A DNA stretch of 64,000 nucleotides from Castor canadensis (lineage: Eukaryota > Chordata > Mammalia > Rodentia > Castoridae), in the NCBI RefSeq assembly GCF_047511655.1, contig NC_133398.1:46505638-46569637 (forward strand). Direction: 5' to 3'. The notes under the pieces were generated by a model, which was not told the origin of the DNA, did no database searches, and was given only the letters and a program-made list of their open reading frames with translations. Below, in pieces: positions 11,298-24,144 of the stretch. Positions within the stretch are counted from its first letter, which is position 1. Every line of letters begins with the position of its first letter. The position numbers and the translations under genes are program-made.

Positions 11298-12321
11298 TCG
11301 TTTTCTTTCATTTTCATCTTCCCTCCCTTCCATTTTCTTTCCTTTTAATAAATACAGTTATGTATGCCTTCTGCCTTATTCACTGGTAATACTAATGGAT
11401 TCTAGTTTTTGTGAAAAAACATGCATGTTAGATTTTTTCCTATTAAAATATATCAGATTGGCAATTTTACTGGATCTTCCTCTGCTCAATCAGTTGTATC
11501 TGCTTGACATACTATTCAATTTCATCATTATCAAGAATGTATCTAGTAGATGAAAGGGATGGAAAGGAAGGTATAGAGGCCTGAAGGTGGGCCAATGTTC
11601 TTTAGGAAAGCCATGAAGATTCAGTAGTTACAAAATCTTGAAGATATTCTATAAGGGGAATAGAACAACTTTAATCTGAGGAGCAGTTAAGAATATACTA
11701 CTAGATTCACAAATGTGGGGGTGGCAGGAAGTGCAGTGCCAACAAAAAGTAAAACACAAGAGTACTCCATTCATAACACCCAGAGGTGACTCTTTCTAAT
11801 GCCACATTTTTACTCCAGTTTATGAGGTGTGTCTCCATCTGAGAACTAATCTTCTTCCTTACACACCAGTATTTTCTCCTCCACTCTCCATAGTCAGAAA
11901 AACAGTCAATTTTTGGTTCAATAGTCCATAGCAAGTTCAGTTCTTATCTGCAACCAAGTTTACACTGCTTACTTTTAGTGGAAATTATAAATGGCAAGAT
12001 CTTTCATAAAACTAAATTTATTGCATTTCTTAAAAGTCTGAAATACCTTTCCTTACTTGAAGAAATCACTGATAGCTGAAGTAAATTTCACATTTGTGGT
12101 ATTTTAGGATCTTACTTGGGAATATTAAAAGTACAAAAAAAAAAAAAAAAGAGTAACTGTGCTTTCCTCTAGTTAATTTGCTTTGTCCAAAGCAAACGCC
12201 AAATCCATAAACAAGGCTTCTCATATGCTCTTTTTGTTCATTTACTTGTAACAGGGTCTTGGAAATTTTATTGAACATAAGAATTACCTACAACTTTAAA
12301 ATATAGATTGCCTTCCTTGTT

Positions 12322-12425
12322 CATTTCCCAGCAGTGCTGGGGATTGAACTCAGGCCCTTGTACAGGCTAGACAGGACGTGCATGATAAAACAGAATCTTG
12401 CTACCACCTCTCTCCCCTAGTCTTG
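12322..12425 (-). repeat. ID/tRNA-like SINE
   Basis: 'gctggggattgaactcaggc' followed by 'cttgtacaggctagacagg' is the complement of the ID box B and box A regions. Confidence 0.7.
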
Positions 12426-12729
12426 ACATTAGTCCTTTCTCTTTAATTTTCTTTGCAGTAACTTAGCGACTTTGTAGGTTGAGAGCCTTAAAAACCAGGA
12501 ATGTGATTGATTGAATTGTACCCACTTGTGATTATTTTGGAACTTACTCAAAATTCAGTTTCTTGACTAAATGGTACACATCTTGAGTTTCATAGCTTTG
12601 GGGGCTTGGGCTGAGCAAACGACTAATCTTTTTTCCATCAAGTTACAAATAACTTACCAGGCGGCTTCCGGGCTAATCACATATTGGGAATAAGTGCTAC
12701 CTATTTTCACTTGAAGAGCCTCAAAAATT

Positions 12730-12925
12730 TAGTTTTGCGATACTGGGGTTTGAACTCAAGGCCTACACCTTGAGCCACTCCACCAGCCCTTTTTTTATGG
12801 TGGACTTTTTTTGAAGACAGGGTCGCCATACTATTTGCCTGGGGCTGGCTTCGAACCGCGATCCTCCTGATGTGTGCCTCCTGAGCAGGTAAGTTCACAG
12901 ATGTGAGCCACCAGTGCCCAGCATG
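12730..12925 (-). repeat. Composite B1/ID SINE just upstream of the TUSC1 CpG island
   Basis: Nearly complete minus-strand copy, from 'gcgatactggggtttgaac' to 'gtgagccaccagtgcccagc', with the ID-like and 7SL-like parts joined by a T-rich middle. It ends about 120 bases before the CpG island and so bounds the TUSC1 promoter. Confidence 0.88.
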
Positions 12926-13191
12926 TTCAATGTCTTATTAAACACGGGGAGGGGTTAAACTGGTAGGTTTAAAACAGTTACACCTCTCCAATTTAACCGA
13001 GGCAGTAACCCAGAACCGATCATCTTATTATCTGCACTGGTTTGGGGACCGCCGTGCGGTGAGCGAGCACTGGTGGCTGCGCAGGCGAGCGGCGCCAGGG
13101 CCCGCAGGGCAACGCCGGCGGCGGATCCTCGCTGTCCCCGCGCAGCCACGGGGCTGAGCAGCACCGCGTTCCCGGGGGCATTGTGTACTAG

Positions 13192-14031
<840 letters not shown>

Positions 14032-16285
14032 CCTGAGGCCGTGGCCAGGGGGCGTGACCTGCGCTCGCCCCGCCCCTTACACTCCTTGACGCCTGGGGCC
14101 GCGCCCCTCCACGTCAGTCGGGACACTGGACTCTCTCGCCCCGCCCCCCCGCGGACACTTCCGGGTGCCCCTCGTGTCCGCAAGTTGGGAAGCGCCCGGG
14201 TTTCCACGTGGGCTGTAGTTGTAGCTGGTTCTGCTTCCGGAGGCCTGGCAATTCCCGCGCTGGCCTCAAAGCAGCGAGAAGTGGGTGACTGTAAGCACCT
14301 TCTGATTCTTGAACTTTACAAATCTTTTGAGGTCCGCTCTGTTTTTTTCTCTACTTTTGATTCTCTGAGGGATGAATAATGTATTTTAAATTTGAGGTTG
14401 TGCATTCTTCAGTCCCTTAAAGCCTCCAGCTATTATCTCATGTGACCAACATTTTAAAGTATTTGTTTTTATAAATCGGTATTACTTGGTGGACTACCAG
14501 TTTTTTTATAAAGAAGATAATATTTATAACTTAGGAACTCCTGTCTGCTCATGACTCCAGTGTGCATACAGCTTATATATACTGATTTGTTTGACGCCCC
14601 CCCCTCCAGGAGAATTTTTAAAGTATCTGCTTATACGTGATCATTTGAATTGGTAAATAAATCTGGTGTACTAAAAATAATCTAAAAGCTTCCCATGACT
14701 ATTATTTGAATTGTGTCGAATGTTTACACGTTTTGTAAGAGATACATACATTTTACATTTAATATCTGGCTTTAAGCTTTTTCTTTTGCTGAATATAACA
14801 GTGATCTTAAATAATTTAAAGATTAGATAGTTTAAAGGTTGTTTCATTATTACATTTTTAGGTTTAACAGTAAGGCTTAATGCATAGCTAATTTACCTTA
14901 ACTGTTTTAACAAGTTTTCAAGAAATTATAAATTGTTTGTATATGAAAACCCCCAGAGTGTTTGAATTGTCATTTTAGTGGTAGAAGCAAACTTGACTAC
15001 TTCTAACAAATGTTTTAAGATCACTTTTACTGCATTTCGTTAATAACACTTTTACCAGCTGTGTAACAAAGAAAACAACCATTGTGCCTGATAGAATTTG
15101 TAAGGAAAGTGATACCTTTCCTCACACATCACCAGGTTTATGGCCAGCACTCCACAGGTCAAGGAGAGAAATGCATAGTTTTACATAACACGAAAGCCTT
15201 TCAAATTAAGACCTAAACACACGCAGGGAAAACTATGTATATGCATTTATAACTATGTTTGATGAATAAATAGACTTGTAGAAATGGGATTAGACCAAAA
15301 GGTGTATGACTTAATGAAAACAGAGAGAACCCTAGCAAGGCCTGTTTGTTTAGTTTCTTCTTGGCCTCTGTGTGGCATTTCTTCCTCCTGGTACAAAGCA
15401 GAATCCCTTCTTGAATGAAGTTCTTATGACAAAATAGGTCACAAAATTTCTCTATGGCCACTTCTTAAACAGAAAGGCAAGGGAAAGTTTGAGTAATATT
15501 TGTTCTTTTGTAGCTGTCTTTACAGGAAAGGGGCTCTAGTTTCTATGATCTACCTAGAAGAAAAGAGAATTCCAGTTTCTATAGCTTGACTAGGAGAGAC
15601 AGCAGGTGAAAAATGAGCAGAAGAAGGTCAGAAAGAGAGCTTTTGAGACATATCCACTGTCCTTCAGTTCAAAGTACATAGCATAACACAGCACCATACT
15701 TTGGAATATTGTTTTATGAGCCCTGCAAAATCATGGACTTCAGAGAAAGTTTAGGTAATGAAAAATACTTAAGGAGAAAAATGAATAGTTGTTAGGGAAA
15801 TGAAATGTGAGGAATATTCCAAAAGTTTCGGATATGTATGATATTATAAATATTAAATTTTCTTTAGTTTCTTCTTGGACTGTGTAATACTAATATTATA
15901 TTACAAAACAAGATGCCAGGAAAACTAGTTTTTGTTTCTTATAGTTCAAAGTTTTGAAAACACTTTCTATTTTACTTGTAGGTAATTGATATCCAGTTGT
16001 GAATATTAAAATCTTCCCCCATGAGAAAAATTTGGTGAGAAGAGGTAGGTATTTGAAAATTAATCCTAATTCCTTTATTTTCTAACAGAAAGAAATAAAA
16101 TATTTTAGGATGCTCTAGAATTTGATAATCAAAGATTATGTGCTATTTAGCTGTAACTTAAAGTTTAATTTAGTTAAGTTCTCTAAATGTTAGTTTTCTC
16201 ATCCGTAAAATGAGTATAAGATCTACTTCAAAATGTAAAAAAAAGTTGAGCTAATACAAGCAAAATGCCTACATCAAAATTATGT
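14032..16285 (+). other. TUSC1 3' UTR and 3' flank, unique AT-rich DNA
   Basis: After the CpG island fades near 14275 the sequence becomes AT-rich and holds no repeat I can name until the SINE cluster at about 16.29 kb. It probably includes the TUSC1 3' UTR, with poly(A) signals at 14656 and 15265. No further coding frame is credible. Confidence 0.5.
14656..14661 (+). terminator. Candidate TUSC1 polyadenylation signal (proximal)
   Basis: First canonical AATAAA found after the TUSC1 stop codon, about 625 bases downstream, followed by T/G-rich sequence from about 14712. A second AATAAA at 15265-15270 would give a 3' UTR of about 1.2 kb. Which is used cannot be told from sequence alone. Confidence 0.35.
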
Positions 16286-16287
16286 GC

Positions 16288-16805
16288 TATGCTGGGCATG
16301 GTGGTTCATACCTGTAGTCCTACTTACTTGGGAGGCAGGGATTGTAGTCCTACTTACTTGGGAGGCAGGGATAGGAGGTTCATAGTTTGAGGCCAACCAA
16401 AAAAATTTATCAAGACTCTGTTTCAAATAACAAGCTGGACATGGTGACATATGCCTGTAATTCTACCTATGAGGGAGGAGGATGGTGGTCCAAGGCCGAG
16501 CCAGGAAAAAGGTGCAAAACACTATCTGAAAAACTGAAGCAAAAAGGGGTAGGGAGACGGCTCACGTAGTAGAACACATAGAGGCCCTGAGTTTGTGCCA
16601 GTGACTCACGCCTGTAATCCTAGCTACTCAGGAGTCAGAGATGAGGAGGATTGTGGTTCAAAGCCAGCCCTGGCAAATAGTTCCTGAGACACTATCTTGA
16701 AAAAACCCATCACAAAAGAGGGCTGGTGGAGTGACTCAAGGCCCTAAATTCAAATCCTAGTCCTCCTCCCCCCCAAAACCAGTACTGCCACAAAAAAAGT
16801 TAGTG
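16288..16805 (+). repeat. Nested composite SINE cluster
   Basis: At least three SINE left-part units in tandem on plus ('gctgggcatggtggttcata' at about 16291, 'caagctggacatggtgacat' at about 16431, 'gtgactcacgcctgtaatcc' at about 16601), ending in an ID-like part and A-rich tail. This looks like SINE-into-SINE insertion. The first unit contains a perfect 30-bp tandem duplication. Confidence 0.85.
16313..16372 (+). repeat. Perfect 30-bp tandem duplication inside SINE
   Basis: The block 16313-16342 is repeated without mismatch at 16343-16372. The rest of this old SINE is diverged, so the duplication is much younger than the element. Confidence 0.97.
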
Positions 16806-17173
16806 CTCCATCTGTGAGAACTGTAATCCCAAGCATGGAAATCATCAATAAATGCTATTTTACTTAGACTTTCCATTGCATTCTAGATTTTGTTTCTATA
16901 TGACTTTGTTAGCAGAGATAAGTAAATTTTGAGTGAGTACACATTTTTCAATTCTTACAAGCAAGTAGAGGAGACAATATCTTACATAATAAAGGAAAAA
17001 TGTAATAGAACATTTAAAAATATTTTCTGACTTGCAAAATTGGGAATATTCATCACCTAAGCAAAGTATTTGGTTATGTAGTTCTTAAGTATTTTGTCTT
17101 AAAACTATGTACAATGTAAGTATGAATGAGAGCTAAATTTGTTAAATTTACTGGTGAAAAAAAGGTTTGTAAA

Positions 17174-17174
<1 letters not shown>

Positions 17175-17212
<38 letters not shown>
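17175..17212. repeat. (AC)n microsatellite
   Basis: About 19 uninterrupted AC units. Confidence 0.97.
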
Positions 17213-17214
<2 letters not shown>

Positions 17215-17215
<1 letters not shown>

Positions 17216-17700
17216 TTTTGAACACAGTTCCTGAAAGGCATTAAAAATTGTGTAATCAAAATGTCCTATAAAATGGATTAAGCTAGGTATATTTTAACCT
17301 TTATGTCTTCCCCTACTGATAAGTGATAACACATCAAAATACGTAATTATTTAAGAAGTAGGTAAAGTTGATATTGGGAAAGTTGACATAGGATCTAGTT
17401 TCATACAAAATAACCCGAAACTGCATTATGCCATTTTTTATTGAAATACTTTATTTTTATAATTTCAGGTTAGTTGTACAATGAAAAAAAGGCTTGTAAA
17501 TTATGGACATAAGCAACAAAATATATGTTTTATATCTTGTTGTCATGTATGTCTTAGCAAACAAATTCAATGAGGACAACTGGGATTTTAACAGAAGTTT
17601 TATAGTTACTACTTAACAAAAATACACTATCTTTTTCTCTATAAAAATGAGGATATGAGTAAAAGCAATATAAAATAGTACTTAGAAGTTGTCCTTTGGA
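17215..17700. other. Unassigned non-coding DNA
   Basis: AT-rich, with no gene or named repeat recognised. Confidence 0.4.
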
Positions 17701-17705
17701 AATTT

Positions 17706-17880
17706 TTGTTGTTTTCAGACAGGGTCTTGCTATGTTGCCCATTCTGACCTTGTACTCACCATGAAGTCAAAGCTGGCTGTGAACTCACTGTATGGCCCAG
17801 GCTGGCCTGCAACTCATTTTCCTCCTGATTCCAATCCCCAAATTCTGGGGTTGCAGGTACCTGCACTCACCAGCTGTCCT
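17706..17880 (-). repeat. B1-like SINE, long or dimeric
   Basis: 'gacagggtcttgctatgttg' and a second 'actcactgtatggcccaggc' about 75 bases on suggest a dimer or quasi-dimer of the 7SL-like body. Closes with 'ggggttgcaggtacctgcac'. Confidence 0.75.
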
Positions 17881-17884
17881 TGCT

Positions 17885-18515
17885 AAACTCTGAACACTAT
17901 AAATATTTGAAGTCTTTCTGGACGAATTTTGTATTATTTCAGTATTCTTAGATATAGTTTTGCTAACTCATGGGTATTTCCATAATGAAACTATTACAAA
18001 AATTATTTAATAAATTGAATTAATAAAATATACTAAAAATAGTAGAAGATTCTTGATTCCAGTGCTAGAGACCTTTTTCTATTTACCTAAAGGGAATGGA
18101 TTTTTACTGAGAATTTATCACGAAATGTTTAGAAAATATTTATGAAGGACATTTATTTATATTTATATTTAGTGATGAGTTTGTAAATTATAAACTATTT
18201 TTCTACTATAAACTTTCTAAATATCTATCTCATCAATCTGATATAGACAGTATGCAAATATATTTATGCAATGGAAATAAAAGATCAAGGAAAACACTGA
18301 TTATATCCACATCTGACTACAAGGATTTATCAAGTTCAAATTTCAAATTTTAAAGCTTAAACTAAGATTAGCATATCTGAAAAATCAGAATTAAATCATG
18401 TTAATTATGTTGTGTTTAATCCATAGCAGATTTTGCTCATTATAAAATTCATATTCGGAATATACTTAATTGCTAGTAAGGTTTCTGTAGTTAGATGTGG
18501 TTTATCCACCAAGAG
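17885..18515. other. Unassigned AT-rich DNA
   Basis: Very A/T-rich, with no gene or named repeat recognised. Confidence 0.4.
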
Positions 18516-18519
18516 TTTA

Positions 18520-18700
18520 TGTAGTGGGAAGCTGGTCCCCAGTATGAAAGTGTTAAGACTTGTTGGATCTTTTAAGAGGCTAGCCTAGTGGAAGGTGGTT
18601 GGATCATTGTGGGCATGCCCCTGAAGGGCAAATTAACCTGGAGCTTGTAGTGTTTTCTTATTTTATTTGTTTGCTCTGAATTCCTGAAATGTTAAATAGA
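18520..18700 (+). repeat. MaLR-type LTR fragment
   Basis: Contains a diverged 'ggtccccagtatgaaagtgt' and 'tcttttaagaggctagcctag', the order seen in MST/MLT-class LTR starts, followed by a 'ggttggatcattgtgggcat' segment. Confidence 0.5.
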
Positions 18701-19260
18701 AAGATACTCAAATGTAAAAGCAAAAGATATACAACATCCATCTATACATAACACATGTATATGCACATATATATGTGTGTTTTCAATAGATACTATCTGT
18801 CTCTATTGATGTAAAACTTATATACATGTAAAAATAAAACATTTGAAAAGGTATAAGAATGAGCATTTTTTTAAACTGTATAATGTTAAAAATAGGTTGC
18901 TTTATAGGTTGAAAAAATTTGATCTTTTTGTTCATATATCCCCCTGAGTTCAAAAACTCATTGCTTAAAATAAATAAGGAAATATAGTTGTTAAACATGT
19001 TATGATTATTTTTAAGTTCTTAATTTTGCAGTTTTTATCTTGGCTGTGGTCACACTTATATCATGAATCAATTTTGTTTTTCAATGTCTGTGTGGCAAAA
19101 CAACAAAAATTGTAGAATTATGTGTTATAATTCAATTTATTTGAAGCACATAAAGAGTTAAAATGTTTAGCTTACTTTTGATATAAAAAGTCAGGATAGT
19201 AGCTATTCCCTGATAGGCAGAGATATAACAGGAAAGAAGAACAAAATAAAAAATAGCAGA
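18700..19260. other. Unassigned AT-rich DNA
   Basis: Includes a short alternating TA/CA/TG stretch at about 18750-18780; otherwise no recognisable element. Confidence 0.35.
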
Positions 19261-19266
19261 ACCTAC

Positions 19267-19384
19267 AGAAGAAGGAGGAGGAGGAGGAGGAGGAGGAGGA
19301 GGAGGAGGAGGAGGAGGAGGAGGAGGAGGGAGGAGGAGGAGGGAGGAGGAGGAGGGGGAGGAGGAGGAGGAGGGGAAGGAGGAC

Positions 19385-19416
<32 letters not shown>

Positions 19417-19492
19417 AGAAGAAGAAGAAGAAGAAGAAGAAGAAGAAGAAGAAGAAGAAGAAGAAGAAAAAAAAAAAAAAAAGAGAGAGAGA
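19267..19492. repeat. 226-nt purine tract: (GGA)n then (GAA)n then A-run and (GA)n
   Basis: The plus strand is purine throughout with a single exception, C at 19384. GGA units run to about 19380 with GGGA interruptions, then roughly 25 GAA units to about 19468, a 15-17-base A-run and five GA units. Such homopurine mirror repeats can form triplex DNA, and GAA runs are expansion-prone in other loci. Confidence 0.97.
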
Positions 19493-19499
19493 TGTGTAC

Positions 19500-21310
19500 T
19501 GTTACAACATTTGAGTAATCATGTAGTGTTTTTTGGTGCAGGGCTAAATGAGAAAACCAAAGGAATTAGAATGGGGAGCTAAGGCTCAGACACACATCTG
19601 TGTGAATACTTGATTGGTATAATAGCTTTTATGACATTTAGTGGAAAAAAAGATGGACTTTTCAATTGAAGAGCAATGAAAATAGATATACATATGGGAA
19701 ATTATAAAATTAACTTTGCCTTTTATCTCATGTCACATACATAATTTTTTACCTGTAGATTAAATACTTAAATTTGAAAGATAATATTACATAAAATTAT
19801 AGGGAACAGTTTTAGAGAATATGTTTATGACTCATGATGGTAAAACATTCCTTAAGCAAAACATAACTGAAACCAAGAAGTTATTGATTTGATTAATTGA
19901 AATAAGAAAATTTCCCCAAAATAGGCACAAATTGAGAAATATATTAATTGCAAGAAGATGATTAGAAAATATAAAATGGACAAAAAGCTTATATCTAAAT
20001 ACATTTAGAACTTTTACAAATAAATAGGAAAAAGAAAAGCATCCCAGTCTAGGAAAAAAGTTAAAAATAAGCTTAAAAAGCCCATTATGTTATAGGAAAT
20101 TTGCATCTTTAATGGTTACTTGCGTCTAATATCAAATCCTATAACTTCTGCATCAAGAATGCCTTATACAAAAAGTTTTTTCCTTTTTATTCATCATTTT
20201 AGAAAAGATGCTTTTGAGGTCCTTTGGACTTTATTTCTGCATTGTGAACATTAAGAAAGGCAGATTTATTTTGGGTTAGAGGATAACTGAAGAATACTTT
20301 ATGCACAAATAATCCTCAAATCAGAGTATACAGATATGTTGTGGAACAAGAAAAATATATCTATTATTTACATTCTATTTACCTCATCCCCTTAAAAGTT
20401 GCTCATTTTGTATATGTTCTAAAGTGTTCCGAGTGTTGTAAATGATAATTTTTAGTAAATGCTTAAAATTTTTTATAGATCCCTCTGTAAATTTGGTTAT
20501 TTATAAATATTGGATCTTAAGAATACTATTTAGTTGCATTGATTGAAAATATTTTGAATATAAAAATTGAATAATAATGTATTCCATCTGTATCACAAAT
20601 AGTTTGTTATGATACAAATTAGGGACTATATCTGAACTCATTATTATATGCTATAATGCCCTGGTAAAAAAATGATTTCTAAAGATGACTTCTTCACGTT
20701 ACTTGGTTTTAAAAATGTACCAATATTAGTTATTAAAATTATTTTACTTTTTAAAATTTGTTTTATCTTACTGCTTCTTAAAGATAAGAATTTCTCAGAA
20801 GTTTTGGTATATATCTATTTGTGTGGCCTTTTATATATTTCAAGTGAGAACCCAAGCATGTTTGAACCTATCAAACGTAGGAACAAATTAACTTGCAAAT
20901 CCCAAAGGTTATATTACTGAATTTGTGTGCTCATAACATTTTCCAAGAAGAATAAAAGCACTTCTATGCTTTTAATAAGGCACATCAATAATAACTAATA
21001 CTTCTAAGACTTGAAAATATCTCACTGTGAAGTTGATTATGTACTCAAGCAGAAAGCTATAATCAAAAATGTTTCTGAATCTACTCTTTCACAATGTTTT
21101 TTTAAATATTGATGCACATATTGAGTTTTTCAAAAATTCAAAATAATTGCATCTACTGACTACCTTTAACTGAAAAGAAATTTTCACATTTTTACTAAAC
21201 TATTGCCTTGATAATTTTAATTCTTACAAATTATTCTGAAGCTGAAGTTCACAGCATAAAGGGAGAGTAAAATGAAAATATATCTCTAAGACATAATGGT
21301 CATATAGAAA
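19500..21310. other. Unassigned AT-rich DNA
   Basis: Low-GC sequence with short random open frames only. I see no repeat I can name with confidence. Confidence 0.4.
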
Positions 21311-21311
21311 G

Positions 21312-21385
21312 CCTTTATTGGGGTTTGGGTTGGTGCTAAGGGTTGAACTCAGGGTCTTGCACTTTATCTCCCATACCCATTCTCC
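21312..21385 (-). repeat. ID-like SINE fragment
   Basis: 'gctaagggttgaactcaggg' and 'tcttgcactttatctcc' are the complement of the ID-like SINE half. Truncated. Confidence 0.5.
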
Positions 21386-21389
21386 ATTC

Positions 21390-22485
21390 TTCCCATCCTA
21401 GACTGCATTTGTTAACACTAATGGCCTCCCTTACTTCTTGGGTTCCAGGGCACATTGCATTTCATTAGATTTGGGTTCCAGGGAAGATTGGCTTTTGGTT
21501 GGATTTGTGATCTGAAACCTAGAACCTATTAGGTCTAGGTTTTTCATGGGATTGCTATACCTTTCTACGTAAGGACAATGTTCATGTAAATCTACCATCT
21601 CCTCAGAGTCTTCTGTTTTCAGATTCTGGCTCCATTTCTAGCCCAGGAGTTGTGAAGTTCTCCACTACTTCTATTAACTACCTTCAGGGTACTACTGTAT
21701 CACTTCTGATTTCCCTAACCCTATAAAATTTTTTGTAAATTGCCCTTTATTAAGTTGTTAAAATTAATCCATTTCTTGTAAGAATCTTGATTGATTAAAC
21801 ATATAGTCAGTGTCTGTAGATAACTGATATTTTTATTTGTATGCTTTAATTTTTATTTTATATAATAAATTTTAAAGAGTCCATTGAATAAAATGATCTA
21901 TCTCAAAATTTGTCCTTCAATTTAGCTAGTTTCATGTTTTGTTTTCTTGATTTAACTAGCTTTAAATATACATTGCAAACGTAGGGTTTGACAATTGGTA
22001 AGATTCTAAACTATTGTTTGAAGTTTTAAAAAAAATTCATATCTAACATGAAATGATACCATTCAACAAGTATTTATTAATTTGATAATTCATGCATAAA
22101 CACCTTACCATTGGTATATGTTCTCTGAAGAAAAGGAGGGGGGATCATCAACATCGACTGGCATGTTCCTGAAATTCCCCTTCTCCATTCCCAAGACTCT
22201 TGCCAAGTAAGAAACGATGAGAATGGGCCAACACTAAGATGTCCAGACAAGTTTAACTCCTCACAAAGATACTGAAAATTCAGCAAGGTATCATTATCTA
22301 TGCTAAGTCAGTTATTCCTTGGAAAGCTGGTCATGCAAGAACAGAAGAAGCTAAGTTAAAGGTGCCATTGTGTGTATAGTGCAAACTACAAAGTCTCCCC
22401 TGCAGTAAGCTGTGCACCACAAAGGAAAGGCTGAAGAGAGAATAAGTGCTTTTGGTCCAGCTTACTATCACTGGACCTTAGGTAA
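21390..22485. other. Unassigned non-coding DNA
   Basis: No gene and no confidently named repeat. Confidence 0.35.
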
Positions 22486-22486
22486 A

Positions 22487-22490
<4 letters not shown>

Positions 22491-22529
<39 letters not shown>
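22491..22529. repeat. (CT)n microsatellite
   Basis: About 19 CT units with one interruption near the end. Confidence 0.95.
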
Positions 22530-22689
22530 CCAGCAAGTTTTCCATGACTTCTCTGGGTATTTTTTGGTCTCTTGGCAACTTATTCCACTGCCCTAGTCCA
22601 GGTAGGATGTGAATACATTTGGTAATGTAATTTTTGGGACTATTTATTCTCTTAAAGTACTTAACACTCAGTGAAGATATGTAGACATA

Positions 22690-23500
22690 CAATATGAAGT
22701 AGATAAAGAAGAAAATATTAATTTCCCAAACTAGGAGGAGTTGAATTCACATTAAGTGTTATTTGAGCTGATTATTACAAGATAGAAAAAGGATCAAGTG
22801 GCTAGACCTCATGGAATGGTTACTGAAGCCTAAGAAAACATGAGCAGTGTATATGAATGGAGATGCCTAGGGTATACTTTAGGAATAAAGAAACTATAAT
22901 ATGATGGAAATGAAAATTATGTAGGATTTTATACACATTGGGTAAGGTAAACCGGGGTTAAATAATAGGAGAACTTAAACTGCAAGCTGGTAATTTAATC
23001 TTTCAATGGAAAAAATAAAAGATCTTTGAGCAGGTGATTGATATAGAATTATACAGCAGATGTAGAGGTTATGGTCATGTATAGTTTAAGATTACATAGA
23101 CATTAAATAATTATAGGAATGGACAATGAAGCTGAAGGTAGGGATGCGAGGAAAGAAATTAGACCAATGGGTCACTGAAGAGATAATTGTGTCTGAACAC
23201 ATTAAAAAATGTTGGAGAAGAATGTGTTTCTTAATTCATTTTCTCTGAAAGCATAGTCTGAAGCAAGACAGTAGATTAAGATGACATAATCTGAGAAATG
23301 TACAGTTATAGGAGATAAATGTTGGAGAATGAAGACTATATATATATGTATATATATTCAAATACAAGACAACAATGACCAATTTATGACATTGAGAAGA
23401 GCAGACTAAAATGTAAGGTGAAATCTAGGAGACTGGAATTCCTGAAGTCCAAGGGGGACAGATTTAATAAAATAATGAACTATTTAATACTATAAAGATG
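22690..23500 (+). repeat. Ancient mammalian interspersed repeat, same family as 2.9-5.0 kb
   Basis: G/A-rich diverged sequence with the same order of landmarks ('gtaggattttatacacattg', then 'ggaaaaaataaaagatcttt'). The copy is old and family identity is uncertain. Confidence 0.35.
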
Positions 23501-23703
23501 TTAAGCAAGATGTAATAAAATCTAAATAAAAATTAGTTCAATTCTTCATCCATCTCTATATTCATGACCTTTGAAAAGTAACTGTGCAGCTTTACCTGTA
23601 AAGAAATGGAGTATATTTTCCTACTTCCTGTTGCTTCTGGTATTGGCCAGTGAAATATGTCAGACAACTCTGTTATCAGTTTGTGCCTAGGATCCAAGAG
23701 ACC

Positions 23704-23795
23704 ATGCTCAAGCAGTAGGAGTGCTTGCCTAGCAAGCATGAGGCCCCGTTATTTTTGCAGCCCAGTGTCACAAAAACAAACAAATAAATAACAGA
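23704..23795 (+). repeat. ID/tRNA-like SINE half
   Basis: 'tgctcaagcagtaggagtgc' then 'ttgcctagcaagcatgaggc', the tRNA-like box A region, with a (CAAA)n/(TAAA)n tail. Confidence 0.8.
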
Positions 23796-23797
23796 TT

Positions 23798-23993
23798 TTT
23801 TTGTGTGTGGACTGAGGTTTGAACTCAGGGCCTACACCCTGAGTCACTCTGCCAGCACTTTTTATGTGATGGGTTTTTTCGAGATCAGGTCTTCTGAACT
23901 ATTTGCCTAGGCTGTCCTTGAACTGGAATTCTCCTGATTTTTGCCTCCTGAATACCTAGGATTGCAGTCATGAACCACCAGGTGCCTGACTAG
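23798..23993 (-). repeat. Composite B1/ID SINE
   Basis: Minus copy from 'gtgtggactgaggtttgaac' to 'gtcatgaaccaccaggtgcc'. It lies directly next to plus-strand SINEs on each side. Confidence 0.85.
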
Positions 23994-24002
23994 AAATTTT
24001 AG

Positions 24003-24130
24003 GGAGAATGGGGGGCTCATGCCTATAATTCCAAAACTTGAGAGGCTGATGGAGGACAATCATGAGTTTCAGGTAATTCTGGGCTAAATAAGGAGAGCTT
24101 GTCTCAAAAACCAAACACACACATACTCAC
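24003..24130 (+). repeat. B1-like SINE
   Basis: 'ggggctcatgcctataattc' through 'ggagagcttgtctcaaaaac', followed by an A/C-rich tail (ACACAC). Confidence 0.75.
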
Positions 24131-24144
24131 ATACACACAAATTC

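Noticed and set aside
19267-19492. CRISPR-like or protein-coding poly-Glu/poly-Arg repeat
   Set aside because: A simple trinucleotide tract with no spacers and no flanking frame; the genome is mammalian.
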